Assembly (NCBI RefSeq): GCF_004134775.1
Contig: NZ_SDOZ01000002.1
Location: forward strand, 780,005 to 844,004
Direction of reading: 5' to 3'
Length of the DNA: 64,000 bases
Source: Candidatus Borkfalkia ceftriaxoniphila
GTDB taxonomy: Bacteria; Bacillota; Clostridia; Christensenellales; Borkfalkiaceae
Shown: piece by piece, positions 1 to 9,708 of the stretch
How positions within the stretch are numbered: position 1 is the stretch's first letter
How the letters are laid out: each line of letters starts with the position of its first letter
The notes under the pieces: model-generated
Told to the model about the DNA's origin: nothing
Databases searched by the model: none
The model's input: only the letters and a program-made list of their open reading frames with translations
Position numbers and translations under genes: made by a program

Positions 1-284
1 TCTGCCTGTTCATCAACTGTATTTCCTAACTGCTTTAATTCAAAAAGCAAATCATTAATTTGTAATATTTTATCCGCATAAAGACACTCTCTAAAATAAA
101 TTTTTATTATTTTTTTCAAGGGATGTAAAATTGTAAAGTTAATAATATGCTCTCGCAAATCTTCCTCAAATACAACTGTATAATTATCTTTATGGAATTT
201 AACCATAACAAAACCAACATCTTTGTGTTCTTGTTTTTCCCAACTCTTAAACAGTTGTAAATAAGGTTTCAATTCTTTTAACAT
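1..284 (-). CDS. Candidate immunity protein of the Rhs toxin (3' part missing)
   Basis: The reading frame opens with ATG at 284 and stays open to the left edge, giving at least 94 residues (MLKELKPYLQ...) rich in Lys, Glu, Phe and Ile, with no signal peptide or membrane segment. A good ribosome binding site (AGGAGA) lies 10 bases before the ATG, and the start is only 17 bases after the Rhs gene stop. A small, AT-rich, cytoplasmic-looking gene directly after an Rhs toxin is the normal place for its cognate immunity gene. I do not recognise the family, so the immunity role rests on position, size and base composition only. Confidence 0.6.
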   Translation of the reverse strand, partial: MLKELKPYLQLFKSWEKQEHKDVGFVMVKFHKDNYTVVFEEDLREHIINFTILHPLKKIIKIYFRECLYADKILQINDLLFELKQLGNTVDEQA

Positions 285-301
285 AACACCTTATCTCCTA
301 A

Positions 302-3300
302 TCAAAACAAAATATGCCACAAATATTTAGATACTTCATTTAACTCCATGCCATACCAAGCACCTGCTGAAGATGCTCCACCCAATCCAATATCCAAAAT
401 ACTTTTGTTTAATCGCATAACTCTTCTTATCCATGCCTTATTATGAGCAATACTTAACGTATCGGCAAACTTATTACCAAATATTTTAGAAATCATCTTA
501 TAGCCTTTCATAGGAGTATACTTAGACAAGGCTAATTGATCTGCTACATAACCTACTCTTTCCATCCCTTTACCTATAACAACACCATTGGATCGAATTA
601 AATTAATATTTTTTACAAATGAAAAGCTTGCACTCATAAATGCAAAAATTCCGCCCCAAAAGGCACCATCTGCTGCCCCATTGGCAAATCCTTGCCAAAA
701 ATCTCCTCCGTTAGTCGCTGTTATTGCTCCCTGTATTAAACCTCCACCTATTATGCTTATTCCCATTCCTACAAATACAGGAGTCAATGATCCGCCTGAT
801 AAAACAGTTAATGCTACGGCCCCAACAAATGCTAAACCACCTATCAGCCATTTTAGCCAATTCGGCATATTGCCTGCTTCATCGATTGCATTTACAGGAT
901 CATTAAAACAATAAGCATAGAGGTTTAATCCATTAATTATTTCAGGATTAATATAGGAAACATCGTCCGCATTGATAAAACGGCATATCGCAGGATCGTA
1001 ATATCGGCTATTCAGGTAGTATAAGCCCGTTTCACGATCAAAATAATACCCGCGGTATCGGAAAGAATTGATATTGCCGATATGCTGGCTCACGTCTGTC
1101 GTGACTCCCCCGATCGTGAAATCGTGCGTCACGTCCATTCCCGTCATCCCGTCGATCACTCGATGGTTTCCCCACGCGTCATAGATATACGACGCTTTCA
1201 ATGATCCTGCCTCGTCGAATATTCTTACTACGTCGCCCTGGATATTTTTCTGGAAATAATATTTCTTTCCGTTATGCTCTAATCCCGTTACTCCGGTATT
1301 GTCGTAATGATACCAAAGAACTTCGTTTCCGCGCTCTTCTTTATAAATTCGGCTGCCGTCCGTATAATATTTATGCGGTACGTTCCCGACTTGTTTTTCC
1401 TGGCGGATTCCTGAGGCATCGTATCTGTATTCGATTTCCCCGTATTTCGCCAACTGTCTTCCTCGCTCCCATTTTAACACATGGCCCCGATATTTGCAAG
1501 GGTTTCCTATAGAATCGTAATCCGAGATATTTTCTGATTGTCCATCATATCCCGTATACTGCATGAGGCGATCTTTATGAATCCCGATCCCGTCGTAACC
1601 GTATCTTGCTACGCGGACATTGTTTAAGTCGTCGCCTGTCGTATAAGCATATTCACGGATACTTTCGATGTTCCCGTTTCCGTCGTATACATATGTTTTT
1701 GTAAAGCCGAGTGCCTGATTGTCTTCCCGTATCAGCCTGTCCAATTCATCATATTGATAACGATATAATTTGCCGTTATCGGTAACTTGCGAGATATTTC
1801 CTCGCTTGTCGTAACTGTAAAACGCGCTGGCGCTGAAACTGTCTGAGTTATACTGGACGGTCGAAACAAAATTCGTAGTCCTATCCTCTTTACAAATATC
1901 TTTATTATAATTAGACTTTAAAAAACCAAACGATTCGCTGATTTTCCGATTACAGTAACCGGTATCTATACTCCGTTTACGGATCCTACCTAAATTATCA
2001 TAATCGTAGGCGATATTGGCGCCCGTCGGCAGATTGATCGAGGAAAGACGATTATCGGGAACGATACTGCTGCCATACGAATCATAATAAAACGCATAGT
2101 TTTTTTGCTGTCCGAAGATAATGCTTTTGGATACCAGACGTTCTTGATTATCGTAATTATCTTTCAGTGTTCCCGTTTTGTATCCCGATATACTCACATA
2201 GTCCAATTTACCGTCGTCCTTGTAAACATTGCGGTACGTTACCTGTTTATCCGAACCCATTGCTTTATCGTGAACATACTCCGCCCTGTCGTGATCATCA
2301 TATTCGACGCGGATGATCTCTTCGGACACTAAATTATTGTTACTATCATAACCCTCCCCGAAACGACAAATTAATGCCTGATTCTTATTATAAATAGATT
2401 TTTCACTGTAATCTTTATTCTTGCCTTGTTGATCTATTCCGTTATGAAAGGTCGTTTTGGAATAATCGAAAGTGGCTTCATCCGAGGATGTATAATCGCT
2501 TTGATTAAAGTATTCGTTTCCTACAAACTCTATACCGTTCACGATAGTTTTTGTAATCTCGCCAAATCCGTCGTATTCAAAATTATAAACATTGTTTTTG
2601 CAGGATATTTGCGTTAAAAGCCCTTTCGTATAATTATATAAGTTGGAAACGACTTCATTTTCGGTCGTTACGGACATACTGCGCAGACTGTCGTCATTGA
2701 AATAGTTGTAATTGATTTTAGTTCCGTCAGGCAACAACATATATTCCAGCCTGCCGAAAGCGTTATTAAAGTTTGTTTTCGTTTCAAAACCGCTTCCGCG
2801 AGAACCATTATCGCTGTAAAGCGTATTCCCTGAATTATTGTATTGCAGATCGTTGATCAGCGCATTTGTGGTATCGTAATCTCCGGTATTTCGCGTCTTT
2901 GTCGATATGAGATTACCATATCCGTTATAAGTATTTTCCGTAATAATTCCGCGATAAACATCTTTTTGACTTTTCTGCTTTGCACCTTGATACGTAAATT
3001 CCGTGTCAAAACGTCTGCCGTTTTCATCAATAATAGTAGCCTTGACAATATTATCGTTTAAATCGGTTTTTAATTCCGCAATCTGTCCGGAACCGTTTTC
3101 GATTTCGATCGTCTGCGTATTTCTCAAAATGAAATTGTCAAAAATATCGTATTCAACTCCATTTATGACGAATGCGATCCTTGCTAATTTATTTCCCCAA
3201 AAAAGTTCTCCAACAATTGCTTCTGAAGATATAAGTTCCCCGCCGATAAAGACACAACCTTTTCCGTCGGTGATTTTTTGGCGAATCATTTTTCCGATAT

Positions 3301-6300
3301 CATCTTCGTTCAAAATGCATTTTCCGTCTTTATAGGTACTGACGGTTTCCCATTTTTGGATCGCCAGAAATCCTTCCGTCGTATATTTGATATGCGTTAT
3401 TTTTGAAAAATCATAGTTGACATTATTGCGCTGCAAAAGATAATTATTCGTAATTTTCTGCTTTGCATACCTGCCCGGCACCAAACGGATGTTATCAAAA
3501 TATACATCGTTCAAATTGTTTGTATATTCCGCCTGGATCGCAATATATTTGATTTTTTTATATCTGTTGTCCCTGCTTTTGCATACTCCTACCGCGGCGA
3601 GTTGCCATTCTTCTTCCGAATAGTTGAAACTCGTTGAACAGACCGGCTCTCTTGTATTATCCGTATATACGATTTGAGCATTCAGTCCGAATTTTGTATA
3701 ATCCGTCAGTTCATTGACGGTGGGATCCTTTATGCTGCCGTTATCGGTAGATCCGTTTACATACGTTCTGATGTTGGTCGGTAGAGATCTGGCTTTTGCA
3801 AAACCGTACAGAATGAAACTATCTTCGTCGGAAGAGACCGCGACGTTCTGCGAAATATATTTTCTTTTATTCAGTTCTCCCTGAATTCTATAAGCGCCCG
3901 ATCCCTCCACGGTTGCAATCGTTGTCACGTAATCGCAATTATTGAGATTATTCGCCGTCCAACAATAACTGTTCTGCTCGAAACCGCCGTTGATCACATA
4001 ATTTTCGGCGTCGCGATTCGCCGCAACGGTAAACAAATTGCCGTTTTCGGAAGATACAAATTGTATATCGTTTACGACATTGTTTTTTTGACCGTTCAAC
4101 GCAGTTCCTTGATCCACGTAAGAACAAATTGCGGTACCGGATTTATCAAAAATATGAACCAAACATTTACCGTCCTTGGATTTTAAAAACGTTTTATTTC
4201 CGACAAAATCTATTTCCAGTTTATTTCCGTACTTTTCGCTGATATTCGTAGTCGAGTTATTTGCGATTTTTCCTACGTTGGTACTTTCCTGTATCGTTAT
4301 TTTATTATTGCCGTAAATATAATTGAGTCTGTAACCGATCTGATCGCGAACAGACGTCAAATCATAACTGCTGCCTGTTTCACCGTAAGTATACGTACTG
4401 AAAGTGCCGTCTTTATATTTAATCTTGGTCAGTCTTTTATTCGTGTATTCAAATTCCACACTTCGCTGCGACTCGGCGTAACTGATGGAAGATAACAGCG
4501 GATCAGATGCGGTAGCAGAGGCACCGTTATAATGAAAATACGCATACCTTTCGGCGCCGTCCTGCACGGAAGCGATCGTTTGATTTGTATTAAAAGAAAT
4601 GCTTATAGAATTGCCGAAACTATCTTCTATCTTTTCCAATTGACAATATTTATTGAAATAAAGTTTGTTGCCGGTTTTATCTTTAAGAACTTTATCCACT
4701 TCGTCATAGATCAGATTTTTTCCGCTTTCATCCGTAATTTCTTTAGAACCTTCCGCATTCAATTTCGTTTCGACCAAGATATGCTCGTTCCCGAATTGGT
4801 CAATATAAACATACTTTGCTCGCGGACTGTACTCATCAACGTTACCGATAGAATTGCAAGGGAAAACATATTGATGAAGATTCGTTTTCCAACCGTAACC
4901 GAGCCCCAAGTTGCTGCTGAAATAACCGGAGGAAGATCTGATATTTAAATTTGAAGCAAACTTGCTGTTGTAGATATGCGAGATTTCCAACGGCATTTTT
5001 TCACCTGCAAGCCGCACGTCTTCGTGCACGAATTGCAAATTTTGAGTATATAAATCCAAAATGCCCGTACCCGCCCTGTTTACGGAATTTTTTTGTTGCT
5101 TATTGCCGACGATCGCCCGAGTATTCGTATAAACCATCGATAAAACGGGAACCGCACCCTGATTCGCCGGAGTATACTCTCCCCAGAAGCCGAGAAAGCC
5201 CGGTTCGAATTCATCCTTCAATTTGAGTACGATACCCTTATTCAACGCATCGGCGCCCCGTTGGGCAATTCGCGTTAAATCAATTTCGATGTTCTGATCC
5301 GGCGCATAATCACGATTATCCGTATAAAATTTAAAGTAACCCTCGATTTCGGTGCCGTATGACGGCCTGGAATCCCATGTAACCGATTCCGGCGACCAGT
5401 TCGATGTGATACGCCTGATCTCAAGCTCTTCCTGATAATAATCAAATACTTGCAAATTTAAAGATGCATTCAGAATTCTGCCGTAAGAAACAGAAGGAAC
5501 ATTGAATTTAATGTAGGACATGATTCTTTCGCTTCCGGTATAAGCGACGATTCTGTTATATGTAGAATCGAAATATTTTCCGCTATGTTCCCACAAAGTG
5601 ACGCTTTGTATAAACGATTTATCGGACGTAAATATCGTAGGATCGATCGTGACCGGAAATTCTCTGTCCGCCGATTCCATCCAATTCTTATCCGGTATAA
5701 TTTTAAAAATATAACGCCCCGTCTGTATTTCTTCCAATTCGCAGACGACGTCGTTGCTTATCTCCCCTTTAGCGTCGTACATATACGCGGCGGGCATTGT
5801 AAAGATGACCTCTCGTTCGAAAGAACCGCTTTCATTGACTTTCGTAACAAAAAATTCGATCGAGTTTTGATTCTTAGAAAGTTCCAGTTCTAAATTTTCC
5901 GCTTTCAACAAAAACGCATATTCATAACTGTCCGATTTTTCTTTGACGATAATATTTTCTTTAACTTTCGCACTCGAAACAATGTACTGCAGATCCGTAC
6001 CCGATACCAAATTTTCATATTTGACTTCATTGACTAATTTTCTTGCAAAATCAGTATACGTTCCCCCTTTGTCAGAAGCGCAATTTATAACTTTCGCTTC
6101 TGTCAATAATCGATCGGAAAAATCGCCGAGCGCATTTTCGGAAGTCTTTTGACCTCTTCCCAAAAACTTCCAAACGATCTTATGCTCGCCTTTTTGGATT
6201 CTCATAAGATTATTGTCATTAGCCTCTTTCGACAGTTTGACTTTAACGTTTCCGCAATGATTTTCATACCCCGAAAAATCTTCCGCATCTGACAGATCCC

Positions 6301-6655
6301 GCTCTACAAACGTAAATGTATTGTCTATCTCTTTGTATGTATGATCTTGCTCGTCCAGGTAATGAACCGGTTCATTGTAAAATACGGCTTTACAAGTACC
6401 GTCGCTCATCTTAAAATGTTTTACGTTTTCCTCTCGCATCTCTACATATTCTTCCACGATTTCGGCTGCTTTTTCGGATTTATCGCCAAGAAAAAGCGCA
6501 TCCTCACGTTTGTTAATTTCTTCAGAAGTCATGTATTCGTTGACCTCGGGTGCAACTCCGGGTTCAATCATTCTATTCGATGAGTCATCCGAAATCATCT
6601 GTTCTTCTGCATTATTCCTCGTGTTTGCTAATTTCCCTAAAATTATTTTCTTCAT
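302..6655 (-). CDS. Rhs/YD-repeat polymorphic toxin with DNRLRE domain
   Basis: This 2117-residue protein reads as a polymorphic toxin. An N-terminal region without a classical signal peptide is followed by a DNRLRE-type beta domain (about 345-507, with the SWSPESVTWD-like stretch), a DUF6531-like entry (about 535-570), a long array of YD/RHS repeats, and the Rhs core signature (GLYYLNSRYYDP...RFINADD) at about 1880-1900. A hydrophobic Gly/Ala-rich linker (about 1930-2005) leads to a variable tail of about 110 residues. The tail has a VIGKGMERV motif, a NKAWIRR motif and an ILDIG motif, a combination I associate with Rhs-type toxin tips but cannot name. DNA after the core is clearly more AT-rich than the repeat region, as expected for exchangeable toxin tips. 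It is the penultimate gene of a long operon; the likely immunity gene follows at 284. How it leaves the cell is unclear. Confidence 0.9.
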   Translation of the reverse strand: MKKIILGKLANTRNNAEEQMISDDSSNRMIEPGVAPEVNEYMTSEEINKREDALFLGDKSEKAAEIVEEYVEMREENVKHFKMSDGTCKAVFYNEPVHYLDEQDHTYKEIDNTFTFVERDLSDAEDFSGYENHCGNVKVKLSKEANDNNLMRIQKGEHKIVWKFLGRGQKTSENALGDFSDRLLTEAKVINCASDKGGTYTDFARKLVNEVKYENLVSGTDLQYIVSSAKVKENIIVKEKSDSYEYAFLLKAENLELELSKNQNSIEFFVTKVNESGSFEREVIFTMPAAYMYDAKGEISNDVVCELEEIQTGRYIFKIIPDKNWMESADREFPVTIDPTIFTSDKSFIQSVTLWEHSGKYFDSTYNRIVAYTGSERIMSYIKFNVPSVSYGRILNASLNLQVFDYYQEELEIRRITSNWSPESVTWDSRPSYGTEIEGYFKFYTDNRDYAPDQNIEIDLTRIAQRGADALNKGIVLKLKDEFEPGFLGFWGEYTPANQGAVPVLSMVYTNTRAIVGNKQQKNSVNRAGTGILDLYTQNLQFVHEDVRLAGEKMPLEISHIYNSKFASNLNIRSSSGYFSSNLGLGYGWKTNLHQYVFPCNSIGNVDEYSPRAKYVYIDQFGNEHILVETKLNAEGSKEITDESGKNLIYDEVDKVLKDKTGNKLYFNKYCQLEKIEDSFGNSISISFNTNQTIASVQDGAERYAYFHYNGASATASDPLLSSISYAESQRSVEFEYTNKRLTKIKYKDGTFSTYTYGETGSSYDLTSVRDQIGYRLNYIYGNNKITIQESTNVGKIANNSTTNISEKYGNKLEIDFVGNKTFLKSKDGKCLVHIFDKSGTAICSYVDQGTALNGQKNNVVNDIQFVSSENGNLFTVAANRDAENYVINGGFEQNSYCWTANNLNNCDYVTTIATVEGSGAYRIQGELNKRKYISQNVAVSSDEDSFILYGFAKARSLPTNIRTYVNGSTDNGSIKDPTVNELTDYTKFGLNAQIVYTDNTREPVCSTSFNYSEEEWQLAAVGVCKSRDNRYKKIKYIAIQAEYTNNLNDVYFDNIRLVPGRYAKQKITNNYLLQRNNVNYDFSKITHIKYTTEGFLAIQKWETVSTYKDGKCILNEDDIGKMIRQKITDGKGCVFIGGELISSEAIVGELFWGNKLARIAFVINGVEYDIFDNFILRNTQTIEIENGSGQIAELKTDLNDNIVKATIIDENGRRFDTEFTYQGAKQKSQKDVYRGIITENTYNGYGNLISTKTRNTGDYDTTNALINDLQYNNSGNTLYSDNGSRGSGFETKTNFNNAFGRLEYMLLPDGTKINYNYFNDDSLRSMSVTTENEVVSNLYNYTKGLLTQISCKNNVYNFEYDGFGEITKTIVNGIEFVGNEYFNQSDYTSSDEATFDYSKTTFHNGIDQQGKNKDYSEKSIYNKNQALICRFGEGYDSNNNLVSEEIIRVEYDDHDRAEYVHDKAMGSDKQVTYRNVYKDDGKLDYVSISGYKTGTLKDNYDNQERLVSKSIIFGQQKNYAFYYDSYGSSIVPDNRLSSINLPTGANIAYDYDNLGRIRKRSIDTGYCNRKISESFGFLKSNYNKDICKEDRTTNFVSTVQYNSDSFSASAFYSYDKRGNISQVTDNGKLYRYQYDELDRLIREDNQALGFTKTYVYDGNGNIESIREYAYTTGDDLNNVRVARYGYDGIGIHKDRLMQYTGYDGQSENISDYDSIGNPCKYRGHVLKWERGRQLAKYGEIEYRYDASGIRQEKQVGNVPHKYYTDGSRIYKEERGNEVLWYHYDNTGVTGLEHNGKKYYFQKNIQGDVVRIFDEAGSLKASYIYDAWGNHRVIDGMTGMDVTHDFTIGGVTTDVSQHIGNINSFRYRGYYFDRETGLYYLNSRYYDPAICRFINADDVSYINPEIINGLNLYAYCFNDPVNAIDEAGNMPNWLKWLIGGLAFVGAVALTVLSGGSLTPVFVGMGISIIGGGLIQGAITATNGGDFWQGFANGAADGAFWGGIFAFMSASFSFVKNINLIRSNGVVIGKGMERVGYVADQLALSKYTPMKGYKMISKIFGNKFADTLSIAHNKAWIRRVMRLNKSILDIGLGGASSAGAWYGMELNEVSKYLWHILF

Positions 6656-6658
6656 TTT

Positions 6659-7801
6659 TTATCCTCTTTTTTTTAAATTTATTTCTATCATTTGTGGCGT
6701 AAAATAATTGTCTCCCGTTGAAATCAAACGATAATTCTTATCGTTTTGTATCGGGATCATTACGATACCGGGATTTCTCGGCATATTTAAGCCGATCAGG
6801 TCTTTCACGATTTCCGTAATATCGCTCACCAGATACCATCCTTCATTTTTTGTGACCGTCAGTTTTTCCGAAGGTAAAATCCTGCTGTTCCAGGTTGAAC
6901 CGAAACTGCACCAACTTTCCGTCATCTTGTAGACGCCAAACTCAGTGTCCGCAGAATTGTAGCAAGACGAATACAACCTGGCGCCCGATATAATCATCGA
7001 ATTTAAATCAACGAACTGCATAACATCCAATCTCGAATACAGCCATTGTGTACCGCACGTCTCCGAATTCCCCAAGACCGCGACCGCGCCGAAAGAATTA
7101 TTCTTGTCGGGATTTTTGCTTTCGATCGTTGTATCGAAAACACATTTATTGGCATATAAATCCACGGTAAATAATATCGTAGAACCCGGCCGTTTCTCGA
7201 ATGTAACGGTAACGTTATCATCGCTCATTTCCGCGGTACAACACAGCGGTAATATTTCCGAACCCGATGTTTTTTCCGCCAGAGGAGCAACTGTCGCGTA
7301 TGGCAGAAATTCATTTGCCATACATGCGACGAAATGACCGTTCTGCATGAGTTTATCCGAATTTTTGTCGATTCGAAACGAAAATTTTTCTTGTTGCGTT
7401 TCGATCGCCACGCCGTTATACGTCAAATACATTCGGTTTGATTCATCGCATAGGCATTCCCTTTCGTTCCCCCAAAAATCTCTCACCGTCAGATGAGTAC
7501 GGATATTTTCTTGCGGCAGAAGGAAATCCAATTTGCAAAAATTGTTTTTTAAAGATACACGATTCCCGCTTATCGTTATACGGGCATTGATCCCTTTACC
7601 CCAAAATTCATTCCCGTTTTTTTGGTAACTTAAATTTATCAATCGATGCTCCCGCTCGTCATAAATCGGGCATGAAAAATAGTAAGCGCTCATGCCTTCC
7701 TTTTCATTACAAAGGATCCTGAACGGGTTCAGATTTTTCCGATCGATACACAGATCGGCATTTTTGATTTTCTTTATTTCCTGCAATGGCGAATATTTCA
7801 T
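6659..7801 (-). CDS. Unknown beta-rich protein with DNRLRE-like C-terminus
   Basis: The 380-residue product has no signal peptide and no membrane segment. Its last 130 residues (about 250-378) look like a DNRLRE-type domain: a YSRLDV start, a Ser-rich strand (SGARLYSSCYN), a segment around WCSFGSTWNSR and a DITEIVKDL strand, the same order of elements as in the Rhs protein encoded just downstream. The front part is predicted beta-rich and not recognised. It ends 4 bases before the Rhs start, so the two are surely co-transcribed and may sit together on one surface or extracellular structure. That link is inference. Confidence 0.65.
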   Translation of the reverse strand: MKYSPLQEIKKIKNADLCIDRKNLNPFRILCNEKEGMSAYYFSCPIYDEREHRLINLSYQKNGNEFWGKGINARITISGNRVSLKNNFCKLDFLLPQENIRTHLTVRDFWGNERECLCDESNRMYLTYNGVAIETQQEKFSFRIDKNSDKLMQNGHFVACMANEFLPYATVAPLAEKTSGSEILPLCCTAEMSDDNVTVTFEKRPGSTILFTVDLYANKCVFDTTIESKNPDKNNSFGAVAVLGNSETCGTQWLYSRLDVMQFVDLNSMIISGARLYSSCYNSADTEFGVYKMTESWCSFGSTWNSRILPSEKLTVTKNEGWYLVSDITEIVKDLIGLNMPRNPGIVMIPIQNDKNYRLISTGDNYFTPQMIEINLKKRG

Positions 7802-7820
7802 AATTTCCCCGATTCATCCG

Positions 7821-9098
7821 TTAATTGATCGTAAAAAAGTTTTCACCTTTTTCCAACCGGTTTTCATAGTTCAGATCATCTTCCATCACCTCCTTAAAAT
7901 CAGACGGCAGATCGAGTGACCGAAAAACATTATTGTGTATATTTGCCCGAGATTGCTTTGAGTAAATACCGCAATTTTTTATATTTCGAAATTGATTGTC
8001 CGCTACGATCGTATCCGAACAATTTACCATCATGACCCCGACGCCGCTTTTACAGATATCGGGATTCATTAAAACTTCCAAAATATTTCCGCATATCGTA
8101 ACGGCACTGCCGACCGTATAAATGATACGCGCGTTACGACTGGTGGAAGTTAAAATATTGTCAGATAAAATGATTTTGTGTCCCTCTATCCGCACCGTCG
8201 TGCCCTTGATGGTATGCGTAGAAAGAATTTTACAGCCGTTTACTTTGGCATATTCTCCTTTCAAAAGCAATCCGATGCAACTTCCGCCCCATTCGCCTAC
8301 GAGATTGCTGTTAGATATCAAACTGTACATTCCCTCGTCGATCATTCCGCAGGCATGCGCTTGTTCCAACGAAACACCCGTATTATGGCCGCCGTTCGCC
8401 TTAACGTTATTATTAGAAAACCGACAAAACCGACCGTTATTATACAAACCTACGGCACACTGGTCAGAGCCGTTTCCGCAGTTTCTTACCTCGATATACG
8501 TATCCGAAATCTGTATAGAATTTGCAAAATAGTTATGGATACCGTACACTTCGCACGGCAGAAGCGATTCTTTGGGCTGAATATGTATTTTGATCCTCGA
8601 ATCGTTCACGGAAAGATTATCGGCCTGCGTATCGAGCGGCGTATCTATACCGCCGTAATTGGCGAGCGCCGCAGTATTGATCTGTTTCTCCGCATATATT
8701 TCTATGTTGCATCTATCGACAAGCAAGGAATGCCCGAAGTTATAAAGCCCGTACAGGGTGTGCGTCGTTGCTTCTCCGATATAACGGATTTGCAGATCCA
8801 ATCCGATGATCCTGACATTTCTTGCCGTTTGATATAAAGTCAGAAAAACTGTTTTACAAGTAAGCGTTTTCAGATCGTAGAATATTTTTGCTTTCGAAAA
8901 ATCCAGTCTGAGATTCGGTTTCGTGACCATAATCAGACTTTCCACCGCATTTTTGCCGAGCATAAAAAAATGCTTGCTCGTATCCTCAAAACGGAAAACG
9001 CCTTCAAACGCGACGGTGTCGAATTCTACGCAGCCGTTGATGATTGTTTCAATTTCACTCACGGACAGTTTCTCTTCTGCCCGAATCTTTTTGATCAT
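7821..9098 (-). CDS. Right-handed parallel beta-helix protein
   Basis: The 425-residue protein consists mainly of short repeats of the pectate-lyase/phage-tailspike type: runs such as ISDTYIEVRNCGNGS, NNNVKANGGHNTG and VADNQFRNIKNCGIYS, with regularly spaced Asn, Gly and Ile/Val. This pattern builds a right-handed parallel beta-helix, roughly residues 90-400. No signal peptide is visible. The start is supported by GGAGGAATAAAATG. Beta-helices of this kind bind or cleave polysaccharides or act as structural fibres; no catalytic residues can be assigned here. Placement between an unknown beta protein and the DNRLRE/Rhs genes suggests a structural or adhesive partner of the Rhs protein. Confidence 0.75.
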   Translation of the reverse strand: MIKKIRAEEKLSVSEIETIINGCVEFDTVAFEGVFRFEDTSKHFFMLGKNAVESLIMVTKPNLRLDFSKAKIFYDLKTLTCKTVFLTLYQTARNVRIIGLDLQIRYIGEATTHTLYGLYNFGHSLLVDRCNIEIYAEKQINTAALANYGGIDTPLDTQADNLSVNDSRIKIHIQPKESLLPCEVYGIHNYFANSIQISDTYIEVRNCGNGSDQCAVGLYNNGRFCRFSNNNVKANGGHNTGVSLEQAHACGMIDEGMYSLISNSNLVGEWGGSCIGLLLKGEYAKVNGCKILSTHTIKGTTVRIEGHKIILSDNILTSTSRNARIIYTVGSAVTICGNILEVLMNPDICKSGVGVMMVNCSDTIVADNQFRNIKNCGIYSKQSRANIHNNVFRSLDLPSDFKEVMEDDLNYENRLEKGENFFTIN

Positions 9099-9114
9099 TT
9101 TATTCCTCCTTTTT

Positions 9115-9708
9115 TTATGGATAAGACGACTTCTTTTCCAAAGTAATCGCCGAAATATACATAAGCGGATTATCGGGTAGGATAATCTTTTTTATATACG
9201 TTTCACTTTCCAGTTCAATCGTCTTGCAGTACATGAAAACGGTTGCGGAATCATCGCATTCCGCATGAAAGCCTTTATAAGTTTTGTAAACGTCCCCGAA
9301 CTCTGCATAATACCTGCGGTCTGCCGCCAACCGCTTGCGGTTTTCCGATTTGACGTTCCACTTTACGTCGGAAAATCCGATCGTATAAGGGCGGAATCCC
9401 CCGTCAGACTCGATCAGGATTCTATCCTGAAAAATTCCCCATGTATTAAATCCGAAAACATGCACCCTGTCGCAGCATCTCTCCGCACGGATTTTTTGCG
9501 CCGCACAGTTTATCAGATGATCTCCCTTGTCATTTTTCTCGAATAACGCCTGACGTCCGTCTTTTTTCGTTTCACCGAATAAATAATTGCGCTCCTCCAC
9601 GATTAAATTATGAATTCCGATACATTCGCCAGGAACAAACGTTGTATTGTCTGGGTATACCATTTTTAAATTGAAATACGGCTTTAAATCGAGATACGTC
9701 ATTCCCAT
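9115..9708 (-). CDS. Unknown beta-sandwich-like protein
   Basis: This gene encodes 197 residues without signal peptide or membrane segment. The sequence alternates short hydrophobic and polar stretches, with an FGFNTWGIFQDRI segment in the middle and a KIILPDNPLMYISAITLE ending that resembles the closing strands of carbohydrate-binding beta-sandwiches. I do not recognise a family. Its start overlaps the end of the preceding BtrH-like gene by 10 bases, and it lies 17 bases before the beta-helix gene, so it belongs to the same transcript. A sugar-binding accessory role is possible but unproven. Confidence 0.55.
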   Translation of the reverse strand: MGMTYLDLKPYFNLKMVYPDNTTFVPGECIGIHNLIVEERNYLFGETKKDGRQALFEKNDKGDHLINCAAQKIRAERCCDRVHVFGFNTWGIFQDRILIESDGGFRPYTIGFSDVKWNVKSENRKRLAADRRYYAEFGDVYKTYKGFHAECDDSATVFMYCKTIELESETYIKKIILPDNPLMYISAITLEKKSSYP

